This document shows, one piece after another, positions 16,692-23,742 of a stretch of 64,000 nucleotides of DNA. A model generated the notes under the pieces. That model did not search any database. It was given only the letters and a program-made list of their open reading frames with translations, and had not been told where the DNA came from. The translations under genes and the position numbers were made by a program. Origin of the DNA: APNM01 sp040361335 (GTDB lineage: Bacteria > Pseudomonadota > Gammaproteobacteria > Nevskiales > Salinisphaeraceae); NCBI RefSeq assembly GCF_040361335.1, contig NZ_APNM01000007.1, positions 124,001 to 188,000 on the forward strand. Direction: 5' to 3'. How positions within the stretch are numbered: the stretch's first letter is position 1; the number at the start of each line of letters is the position of its first letter.

Positions 16692-18524
16692 ATGGACCCC
16701 CGCGCCGCGCTCAAGCTCTGCGACCTGTTCGCCGACCTCGACCGCCGGGCGCTGCGCGCCCTGGCCGAGGCCGGAGACTGGCAGCAGTTGCGCGGCGGCG
16801 ATCGTCTGTACAGCGTGGGCGACCGCGGGGACGCCCTGTATCTGGTGGTCCAGGGTCGCCTGCGGGCGATCCGGCCGGAGTCCGGGGACCGCGGTTACCG
16901 TCTGGTGGGCGACATCGGCCGCGGGCAGACGGTGGGCGAGATTTCGGTGCTCACCGGCGAGGCGCGCAAGGCCGAGGTGTTCGCCCTGCGCGACAGTTGG
17001 CTGTTCCGGATCGGGCGCGAGAGCTTCGAGCGGCTGTTGCGGAGCCATCCGCAGGCGATGTTCCGGGTCACCCGGCTGATCGTGGCGCGGCTGCGCGGGG
17101 TGCGCAGCGTGGCCGAGCGCGCCAGCGTGCGCAGTACCCGCACCTACGCGGTCCTGCCGGCGCACGCCGGGCTCGACGTACGCGAGTTCAGCGGACGTCT
17201 CACGCGTGAGCTCGCGCGGCTGGGATCGACCCTGCGCCTGGACCCGGCACGGGTGGACGAGGCCCTGGGCGAGGGCGCGGCCGCCAGTCCGTTCGAGCAG
17301 GACAGCGGCAACCGCGAACTGCTGGCCTGGCTCAACCGTCTCGAGGACGGCTACCGCTATCTCGTCTACCAGGCCGGCCCGCGTCCGGACGCCTGGACGC
17401 GGCGCTGCCTGCGCCAGGCCGACCGCATCCTGGTGCTCGCCGACGCCCACGCCACGCCCACCGACTCCGAGCCCCTGGCCTGGCTCCGCCGGAGCGGGCT
17501 GCGCGCCCCGGTGGACGTGGTGCTCCTGGGCGAGGGGGGCGACGCCCTGGGTTGGCGGCACGAGGCGGGCGCCACTTTCCATCATCGCCTGGGCGGCGAT
17601 CTGGCGACGGCCGACATGGGCCGGCTGGCACGGTTGGTCGCCGGTCGCGGGCTCAGCCTGGTGCTGGGCGGCGGCGGCGCGCGGGGGTTCGCCCACGTGG
17701 GTCTGCTGCGGGCCATGCAGGAAAAGGGGCTGGCGGTGGACGCGGTCGGCGGCACCAGCATGGGAGCGTTCGTGGGCGCGCTGGCGGCCTCCGGGATGGA
17801 TGCCGAGTCGATGCTGGCCTGCCTGCGCGAGACCTTCGTCGACAACAATTTCCTCAACGACTACTCGGTGCCGCCGCGGCTCTCCCTGATCGGGGGCAAC
17901 AAGTTCCGCGGCCGCCTGGAGGCGATCTTCGGCGAGCGCCGGATCGAGGAGTTGGCCCTGCCGTACTACTGCGTGAGCACCAATCTCACCCGCGGCGTGC
18001 CCGTGATCCACGACCGCGGCCCCCTATGGGCCTGGGTCGGCAGTAGCATGGCGGTGCCGGGCATCGCGCCGCCGATGGTCCACCGCGGCGAGCTTCTGGT
18101 GGACGGCGGTCTGCTCGCCAGCGTGCCCTTCGATCCCATGCTGGAGATGGGGCGGGGGCCCGTGGTGGTCTCCAACGTGAGCAACCAGCCGGATCTCTAC
18201 GTGGAAGCCGGAAAGGGCGACGAGCCGGACGCGCCCGCCATGCTCGGCGAGGCACCCCGGCACATCAATCTGTTCAAGATCCTGTTCCACACCGCCACGC
18301 TCACCAGCGAGCGCGAGAGCCGCGACCTGGACGCGCGCGCGGACCTGGTGCTGCACATGCCGGTGGCGGGCGTGGGCATGTTCGACTGGGAGCAGATCGA
18401 CGGCATCGTCTATCGCGCCTATCACCACGCCGACGAGGTCCTGGACCGCTGGCTGGAGGAGAGCACGGACTCGCGCGAGAGCGTCGAGCCGGCCATGCCG
18501 GCGCCGGTGGCCGACATGGGTTGA
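16692..18524 (+). CDS. Cyclic-nucleotide-binding patatin-like phospholipase (NTE/RssA-like)
   Basis: A 610-residue protein. Residues ~10-125 form a CAP/cNMP-binding domain (GD.LY..GD.GDALYLVVQGRLR; VGEISVLTG). A middle region follows, then a patatin domain from ~320: the oxyanion GGGGARG at 326-332, the nucleophile elbow GTSMG with Ser356, and the catalytic Asp471 in a VDGG motif. Architecture matches bacterial relatives of neuropathy target esterase, which act as (lyso)phospholipases at membranes. The cNMP domain probably tethers or gates activity. ATG at 16692 is preferred over GTG at 16683. The gene ends about 10 nt before the composite repeat region. Confidence 0.88.
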   Translation: MDPRAALKLCDLFADLDRRALRALAEAGDWQQLRGGDRLYSVGDRGDALYLVVQGRLRAIRPESGDRGYRLVGDIGRGQTVGEISVLTGEARKAEVFALRDSWLFRIGRESFERLLRSHPQAMFRVTRLIVARLRGVRSVAERASVRSTRTYAVLPAHAGLDVREFSGRLTRELARLGSTLRLDPARVDEALGEGAAASPFEQDSGNRELLAWLNRLEDGYRYLVYQAGPRPDAWTRRCLRQADRILVLADAHATPTDSEPLAWLRRSGLRAPVDVVLLGEGGDALGWRHEAGATFHHRLGGDLATADMGRLARLVAGRGLSLVLGGGGARGFAHVGLLRAMQEKGLAVDAVGGTSMGAFVGALAASGMDAESMLACLRETFVDNNFLNDYSVPPRLSLIGGNKFRGRLEAIFGERRIEELALPYYCVSTNLTRGVPVIHDRGPLWAWVGSSMAVPGIAPPMVHRGELLVDGGLLASVPFDPMLEMGRGPVVVSNVSNQPDLYVEAGKGDEPDAPAMLGEAPRHINLFKILFHTATLTSERESRDLDARADLVLHMPVAGVGMFDWEQIDGIVYRAYHHADEVLDRWLEESTDSRESVEPAMPAPVADMG

Positions 18525-18603
18525 AGCAGTCGATTATCTATCCGCTGATTTCACGGATTACACTGAAAATACAATTAGTTAAAAGCTATTGTTAATGTCA
18601 TCG

Positions 18604-19400
18604 ATCCGCAGATGGACGCCGATTAACGCAGATTGGTCAGGGCTGTTCTTTAATCTGCGTATATCGGCGTAATCTGCGGATTTTTTCCGGGAACCGCCCG
18701 CCAAAGTCCGTTGCCACCCCGGCAGTTCGATCGCCGGGGCGCTGCGCGGTCGGTGCCGTGCCGAGCCAAGGTATTTGCTTATCCGCAGATGGACGCCGAT
18801 TAACGCAGATTGGTTAGGGCTGTTCTTTAATCTGCGTACATCGGCGTAATCGGCGGATTATTTCTTTCGGGAACCGCCCGCCAAGGTCCGCTACCAACCC
18901 GGCAGTTCGATCGCCGGGGCGCTGCGCGGTCGGTGCCGTGCCGAGCCAAGGCATTTGCTTATCCGCAGATGGACGCCGATTGACGCAGATTGGTTGGGTT
19001 GTTCTTTAATCCGCGTACATCGGCGTAATCTGCGGATTATTTCTGTGGGGAACCGCCCGCCAAGGTCCGCTACCAACCCGGCAGTTCGATCGCCGGGGCG
19101 CTGCGCGGTCGGTGTCGTGCCGAGCCAAGGCATTTGCTTATCCGCGGATGGACGCCGATTAACGCAGATTGGTTAGGGCTGTTCTTTAATCTGCGTATAT
19201 CTGCGTAATCTGCGGATTATTTCTTTCGGGAACCGCCCGCCAAGGTCCGTGGCCAACCCGGCAGTTCGATCGCCGGGGCGCTGCGCGGTCGGTGCCGTGC
19301 CGAGTCAAGGCATTTGTTTATCCGCGGATGAACGCCGATTAACGCAGATTGGTCAGGGCTGTTCTTGAATCTGCGTCCATCGGCGTAATCTGCGGATTCT
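18604..19400. repeat. Tandem array, 4.4 copies of a ~180-bp unit containing an inverted repeat
   Basis: Units begin at 18604, 18781, 18961, 19140 and 19320 (periods 177, 180, 179 and 180). Each starts with an ~80-bp element whose arms, ATCCGCAGATGGACGCC...GCAGATT and AATCTGCGT...CTGCGGAT, are nearly perfect inverted repeats of about 30 nt. A ~100-bp linker with CCCGGCAGTTCGATCGCCGG and GTGCCGTGCCGAGCCAAGG completes the unit. Copies differ by scattered substitutions. The fifth copy keeps only the inverted-repeat part. Confidence 0.92.
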
Positions 19401-19426
19401 TTCTTCCGGCAAGCGGCCAGCAAGAA

Positions 19427-19458
19427 CCTCTGCGCGCCTCCGTGCGCCTCTGTGGTTT
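19427..19458. repeat. Lone right arm of the CACAGAGG inverted-repeat family
   Basis: The text is CCTCTGCGCGCCTCCGTGCGCCTCTGTGGTTT in type, matching the right arms of paired elements at 22478-22508 and 46020-46051. No matching left arm is found nearby, so this looks like a remnant. Confidence 0.7.
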
Positions 19459-19555
19459 CATGTCCCGCCAACCAAAGCCCGGCTCCGATCGGTGGGAGCT
19501 TGGCTGTTGGCTAGACGGCTCACTCATGCCGGTTGATTTTGTAGACACCATCTAT

Positions 19556-19640
19556 CCGCAGATGGACGACGATTGACGCCGATATGGGCGGGCTGTCGGT
19601 CTGAATCTGCGTGTATCGGCGTTCATCGGCGGCTTACTTT
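19556..19640. repeat. Diverged solo copy of the ATCCGCAGATGGACG inverted-repeat element
   Basis: It starts with TATCCGCAGATGGACGACGA and ends with GAATCTGCGTGTATCGGCGT...ATCGGCGG, the same layout as array units, but with a different centre and no linker. It lies about 155 nt beyond the array. Confidence 0.75.
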
Positions 19641-19705
19641 CTTCGCTGATCCGCGCCAAGGTTGCGGGTAACAATCAGTGAAATCAGCGTAATCCGTGGA
19701 TTTTC

Positions 19706-20839
19706 CTAACCGGTAACGAGCAGACGCTCGATGACGCTTTCGTAGATGCGGGCGAGGGCCGGCAGGTCGTCGGCGGCGATGTGCTCGTCCAGCTGGTGGA
19801 TGGTGGCGTTGAGGGGCCCGAGCTCGACCACCTGGGCCCCGGTGGGGGCCACGAAGCGGCCGTCCGAGGTGCCGCCGGCGGTGGACAGCTCGGGGATGCG
19901 GCCGGTGACCGCCTGGGTGGCGGCTTGCACGGCCCGGATCAGCTCGCCGTCCTCGGTGATGAAGGGCTCGCCCGACAGATGCCAGTCGATGCGGTGGTCC
20001 GGTGCATGGCGGTCGAAGACATCGGCCACGCGTTCGCGGATGGCCTCCGCCGTCAGGGCGGGCGAGAAGCGCAGGTTGAAGCAGGCCTCGGAACGGCCGG
20101 GGATCACGTTGTCGGCGCCGGTGCCGGCGGCGATGTTGGAGACCTGTAGCGAGGTCGGCGGGAAATGTCGGTCGCCGCGGTCCCATTCGATCGCGGTCAG
20201 TTCGGCCAGGGCCGCCACCAGCCGGTGCAGGGCGTTGTCCGCGGCCTGCGGGTAGGCCACGTGCCCCTGGCGGCCGCGCACCGTCACCCGGGCCGTGAGG
20301 CTGCCGCGGCGGCCGTTCTTGACGGTGTCGCCGAGGCGTTCGCGGCTGGAGGGCTCGCCGACCAGGCACCAGTCGATGCGCTCGCCGCGCTCGCTCAGGG
20401 TCTCGATCACCCGCCGCGTACCGTCGCGCGCGGGGCCTTCCTCGTCGCTGGTGAGCAGCAGCGCCAGGCGCCCCGCGTGCGCGGGATGCGCGGCGCGAAA
20501 GCGCTCGCAGGCGACGACCATGGCCGCCACGCTGCCCTTCATGTCGGCGGCGCCGCGGCCGTGGAGCATACCGTCCTCGATGCGCGGCTCGAACGGGTCG
20601 CCGTGCCAGTCTTCGGCCGGACCCGGCGGCACCACGTCGGTATGGCCCAGCAGGCAGAGCAGGGGACCGGAGCCGCCGGTGACCGCCCAGAGGTTGTCGA
20701 CCTCGCCGAAACGCAGGCGCTCGACCGCGAAGCCCGCCGCGCCGAGGCGCTCGGCCACCAGGTCCTGGCAGCCGGCGTCGTCCGGCGTCACCGAGGGGCG
20801 GCGGATCAGCTCGCAGGCCAGTTCGATGGTCGGGTCCAT
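19706..20839 (-). CDS. dapE: Succinyl-diaminopimelate desuccinylase
   Basis: Hydrolyses N-succinyl-LL-2,6-diaminopimelate to LL-diaminopimelate and succinate in lysine and peptidoglycan precursor synthesis; cytoplasmic di-zinc M20 enzyme. The protein is 377 residues, the usual size. GHTDVVPPG gives His66 and Asp68, HGRGAADMKG gives bridging Asp99, and TSDEEGPA gives the Glu pair. NGRRGSLTARVTVRGRQGHVAYP marks the dimerisation domain. It is downstream of yffB, as in E. coli, and is the last of a minus-strand run that also includes dapD and dapC. The stop codon abuts a repeat block, so any terminator lies within repeat DNA. Confidence 0.97.
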   Translation of the reverse strand: MDPTIELACELIRRPSVTPDDAGCQDLVAERLGAAGFAVERLRFGEVDNLWAVTGGSGPLLCLLGHTDVVPPGPAEDWHGDPFEPRIEDGMLHGRGAADMKGSVAAMVVACERFRAAHPAHAGRLALLLTSDEEGPARDGTRRVIETLSERGERIDWCLVGEPSSRERLGDTVKNGRRGSLTARVTVRGRQGHVAYPQAADNALHRLVAALAELTAIEWDRGDRHFPPTSLQVSNIAAGTGADNVIPGRSEACFNLRFSPALTAEAIRERVADVFDRHAPDHRIDWHLSGEPFITEDGELIRAVQAATQAVTGRIPELSTAGGTSDGRFVAPTGAQVVELGPLNATIHQLDEHIAADDLPALARIYESVIERLLVTG

Positions 20840-20906
20840 ACTGTCGGGGCGCCCTGGTCCGGTGGAATCTTTCGCGTCAATAGCTTACGCGAATCACGAA
20901 TCACGA

Positions 20907-21269
20907 CTAGTCCGCACCGGCCAGGGCGGTCTCGTAGCGCGGCCCGGAGAAGCCGACCACCACGCCGCCGGTATCCAGCTCCAGCACCGGTCGCTTGATC
21001 AGTGTGGGGTATTGCTGCAGCAGGTCGGCCGCGGCCCCGTCGCCGGTCACCGTCCGCTCGCTTTCGTCCAGCTCGCGCCAGGTCCGGCTGCGCCGGTTGA
21101 TCAGCGTCTCGGGGCCGACCTCGTCGAGCCAACGCCGAATCCGCTCGCGTTCGACGCCCTCGGCGCGCAGGTCCACGAACCGGTGGTCGATGCCCTGCGT
21201 GGCCAGCCAGCGGCGGGCCTTGGTGCAGGTATCGCAGTTCTTCAGGCCGTAGAGAGTCACTGTTGACAT
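20907..21269 (-). CDS. yffB: ArsC/Spx-family thioredoxin-fold protein YffB
   Basis: A 120-residue ArsC-like protein with the CDTC motif (Cys13 and Cys16) in YGLKNCDTCTKARRWL, a WLDEVG helix, and the conserved TLIKRPV loop near residue 89. E. coli YffB has the same layout and lies directly upstream of dapE, as here. Its biochemical role is not established; it may be a glutathione- or thiol-dependent reductase. The family's usual length is 115-120. It lies between dapD and dapE and is separated from dapD by a paired CACAGAGG repeat. Confidence 0.9.
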   Translation of the reverse strand: MSTVTLYGLKNCDTCTKARRWLATQGIDHRFVDLRAEGVERERIRRWLDEVGPETLINRRSRTWRELDESERTVTGDGAAADLLQQYPTLIKRPVLELDTGGVVVGFSGPRYETALAGAD

Positions 21270-21306
21270 GATGCTCTTGTACTAGTCGCGGAAGATGGCA
21301 AGAAGA

Positions 21307-21450
21307 TTAACCACAGAGACACAGAGATCACAGAGAAAGAGAACGCAAGTTCAAACGCATTTGCGCCAGAATGCAGACAAGTCGGCGCTTCTCGTATCTT
21401 GTTGACTTCAGAGAATACTTTTCTCTGTGTCCTCTGTGCCTCTGTGGTTA
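21307..21450. repeat. CACAGAGG paired inverted-repeat element 1 (yffB-dapD gap)
   Basis: Left arm 21307-21336 begins TTAACCACAGAGACACAGAG; right arm 21421-21450 ends CCTCTGTGCCTCTGTGGTTA. The arms are long near-perfect inverted repeats around an ~84-nt core. The core matches no other element here that I can see. Confidence 0.88.
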
Positions 21451-21462
21451 GCCTTGGTCAAT

Positions 21463-22287
21463 TCAATCCGCGCTGCGCAGCAGCTCGTTGATGCCGACCT
21501 TCTTGCGGGTGGCGGCGTCGACGCGCTTCACGATCACGGCGCAGTTGAGGTTGTAGCGGCCGCCGTCGCGGGGCAGGCTGCCGGCCACCACCACCGAGCC
21601 GGCCGGCACGTGGCCGCGCAGGATGACGTCGTTTTCGCGGTCGTAGATCGGCGTGGACTGGCCGATGAACACGCCCATGGAGATGACCGCGCCGGCGCCC
21701 ACGCGCACGCCCTCGACGATCTCGGAGCGGGCGCCGATGAAGCAGCCGTCCTCGATGATGGTGGGCGCCGCCTGCAGGGGCTCCAATACGCCGCCGATGC
21801 CGGCGCCGCCGGACAGGTGCACGCCCGCGCCGATCTGGGCGCAGGAGCCGACGGTGGCCCAGGTATCCACCATGGTGCCCTCGCCGACATAGGCGCCGAT
21901 GTTGACGTAGCTGGGCATGAGCACGGCGTTGCGCGCGATGTGCGCGCCCTTGCGGACCATGGCCGGCGGCACCACGCGCGCACCCTGCTCGCGGAAGGCG
22001 GCCTCGTCGAAGTCGGCGTACTTGGCCGGGACCTTGTCGAAGAAGCGGGTCTCGCCGCCCTCGATCAGGTGGTTGTCGCGCAGCCGGAAGGACAGCAGTA
22101 CCGCCTTCTTGAGCCACTCGTTGACCACCCAGTCGTCGCCGCGGGGCTCGGCCACGCGGGCCTCGCCGCGATCGAGCAGCTCGATCGCCTCCAGGACCGC
22201 GTCCCGCACCGCCGGATCGGCGTCGTCGGGACGGATCGTGTCGCGATTCTCGAAGGCGCTCTCGATGGTCTGCTGCAGGTCTGCCAT
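21463..22287 (-). CDS. dapD: 2,3,4,5-tetrahydropyridine-2,6-dicarboxylate N-succinyltransferase
   Basis: Transfers succinyl from succinyl-CoA to tetrahydrodipicolinate, committing the succinylase branch of lysine biosynthesis. At 274 residues it is the standard size. An N-terminal helical domain (ADLQQTIESAFENRD) is followed by a left-handed beta-helix of hexapeptide repeats from ~105 to ~240 (VLMPSYVNIGAYVGEG.MVDTWATVGSCAQIG, GGVLEP.QA.PTIIEDG.FIGARSEIVEG) and the C-terminal KRVDA.TR.K...NELLR. It belongs with dapC upstream and dapE downstream, but repeats flank it on both sides. Confidence 0.98.
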   Translation of the reverse strand: MADLQQTIESAFENRDTIRPDDADPAVRDAVLEAIELLDRGEARVAEPRGDDWVVNEWLKKAVLLSFRLRDNHLIEGGETRFFDKVPAKYADFDEAAFREQGARVVPPAMVRKGAHIARNAVLMPSYVNIGAYVGEGTMVDTWATVGSCAQIGAGVHLSGGAGIGGVLEPLQAAPTIIEDGCFIGARSEIVEGVRVGAGAVISMGVFIGQSTPIYDRENDVILRGHVPAGSVVVAGSLPRDGGRYNLNCAVIVKRVDAATRKKVGINELLRSAD

Positions 22288-22334
22288 GGGTCTCGGTCGT
22301 CTGGATGAAAGCGCGGATTCTAGCAGGGCTGGGC

Positions 22335-22508
22335 ATTAACCACAGAGGCGCACGGGGGCGCTCAGAGGGATGGATGGTTGTCATCCCGGACAACATTCGA
22401 CGAGCTCGATCGACTGCTGAATCCCGGATAGGCGCTGACACGCATTCCGGTAAGACATCGCAATCTCTTTCTTTCTTCCTCTGTGCGCCTCCGTGCGCCT
22501 CTGTGGTT
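22335..22508. repeat. CACAGAGG paired inverted-repeat element 2 (dapD-dapC gap)
   Basis: Left arm ~22335-22370 (ATTAACCACAGAGGCGCACG...), right arm 22478-22508 (CCTCTGTGCGCCTCCGTGCG...TGTGGTT). The ~107-nt core contains TCATCCCGGAC, text that recurs in element 7. Confidence 0.88.
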
Positions 22509-22519
22509 TGTTATTCCCG

Positions 22520-23722
22520 TTATCCAGCAAACGTTTCGCACACCCGGCGTATGCGCTGAGCGGCCTCCACGCAATCCTCGACCGAGGCCACCAGCGACAG
22601 GCGCAGGCGGTTCTCGCCGGGGTTGCCGTCGCCGGTGTCGCGCGCGAGATAGCGGCCGGGCACCACGCGCACGTTCTCGCGGGCCAGCAGCTCGCGGGCC
22701 GCGGTCTCGTCGTCCAGTCCGGGCGGCAGGGCCGGCCAGAGGTAGAAGGCACCGTCCGGCCGCGGCACGTCCATGACCGGGTCCAGGATCGGCAGGACCG
22801 CCGCGAACTTGGCCCGGTAGCGGTCGCGGTTCTCGCGCACGTGGTCCTCGTCGTGCCAGGCGGCGACGCTGGCGGCCTGCACCGGCGGGCCCAGGGTCGC
22901 GCCGTGGTAGGTGCGGTAGCGTAAAAAGCGCGCGAGCACGGCGGGGTCGCCGGCGACGAAGCCGGAACGCAGGCCGGGCAGGTTGGAGCGCTTGGACAGG
23001 CTGTGGAAAGCCACGCAGCGCGCGAAGTCGTGATTCCCGGCCTCGGCAGCGACCTGCAGCAGGCCCGGCGGCGGGTCGGTCTCGTCCGGGTAGATCTCGC
23101 TGTAGCACTCGTCGGCGGCGATCACGAAGTCGTGGCGCTCGGCCAGCGCCAGCGCGCGCTGCCAGTAGCCGCGGTCGAGCACGGCGCCGGTGGGGTTGCC
23201 GGGCGAGCACAGGTAGAGGAGCTGGCAGGCGTCCCATTCGGCGGCCGTGGGCGCGTCCAGGTCCGGCAGGAAGCCGGTGTCGGCCCGGCAGGGCAGGTAC
23301 AGCGGCTCGGCGCCGGCGAGCAGGGCGGCGCCCTCGTAGATCTGGTAGCCCGGATTGGGCATGGCCACGCGCGCCCCGCCCCGGGGATCGACGACGGCCT
23401 GGGCGAACGCGAACAGTGCCTCGCGGGTGCCGGCCGCCGGCAGCACCTGCCGTTCCGGGTCGACGGCCGGCAGCCGGTAGCGTCGCGCCAGCCAGGCCGC
23501 GATCGCCGCCCGCAGTTCGATGCCGCCCTTCGTCGCGGGATATTTTTCGAGCCCGTGCAACGCGCCGGTGAGCGCCTCCCGGACACAGGCCGGTGCCGGG
23601 TGCCGCGGCTCGCCGATCGCCAGCGAGATGGGCGCGTGCGCCGCGGCCGGCTCGACGTCCCGGAGCAGCGCCGCGAGGCGCTCGAAGGGGTATGGCTGGA
23701 GACGGTCGAGGCGGGGATTCAT
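22520..23722 (-). CDS. dapC: N-succinyldiaminopimelate aminotransferase
   Basis: PLP-dependent fold-type I aminotransferase, 400 residues, with the family's N-terminal MNPRLDRLQPYPFERL. It carries KYPATKGG, MPNPGYQIYEGAALLAG, the CSPGNPTGAVL block and the Schiff-base lysine in SLSKRSNLPGLRSG. It converts N-succinyl-2-amino-6-ketopimelate to N-succinyl-LL-DAP with glutamate. Placement between glnD and dapD is the standard order in pseudomonads and relatives and supports DapC over other class I enzymes. A GTG at 23746 overlaps the glnD stop as GTGA and could extend the protein by eight residues; I chose the ATG because of the canonical N-terminus, although no good ribosome site precedes it. Confidence 0.9.
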   Translation of the reverse strand: MNPRLDRLQPYPFERLAALLRDVEPAAAHAPISLAIGEPRHPAPACVREALTGALHGLEKYPATKGGIELRAAIAAWLARRYRLPAVDPERQVLPAAGTREALFAFAQAVVDPRGGARVAMPNPGYQIYEGAALLAGAEPLYLPCRADTGFLPDLDAPTAAEWDACQLLYLCSPGNPTGAVLDRGYWQRALALAERHDFVIAADECYSEIYPDETDPPPGLLQVAAEAGNHDFARCVAFHSLSKRSNLPGLRSGFVAGDPAVLARFLRYRTYHGATLGPPVQAASVAAWHDEDHVRENRDRYRAKFAAVLPILDPVMDVPRPDGAFYLWPALPPGLDDETAARELLARENVRVVPGRYLARDTGDGNPGENRLRLSLVASVEDCVEAAQRIRRVCETFAG

Positions 23723-23742
23723 TAGCGCTGCGCGCCGTGTCG

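Larger units (their letters stand above)
18525..19705. repeat. 1.18-kb composite repeat block filling a convergent intergenic space
   Basis: No gene is supported here. From left to right it holds: a fragment of a CGCTGATTTCAC/CGGATTAC-type repeat (about 18538-18570), a tandem array of ~180-bp units (18604-19400), a lone CACAGAGG-family right arm (19427-19458), a diverged sixth copy of the inverted repeat (19556-19640) and a second CGCTGATTTCAC fragment in reverse (19674-19704). The block reaches within 2 nt of the dapE stop codon at 19706 and within 10-14 nt of the patatin stop codon. Small frames in this block are repeat-derived and were not called. Confidence 0.85.

Noticed and set aside
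18604..19400. CRISPR array
   Set aside because: Units are ~180 bp and similar throughout; there are no unique spacers of constant length and no cas genes.
18891..19471. Several 70-85-codon frames inside the repeat array
   Set aside because: They repeat with the 180-bp units and their translations are copies of the repeat DNA; no ribosome sites or conservation.
22305..22559. Small frame across CACAGAGG element 2 with Cys-rich translation
   Set aside because: Translation of the repeat arms (LCAPPCASVV type) is a known artefact of this repeat family; the same text appears at elements 4 and 7.
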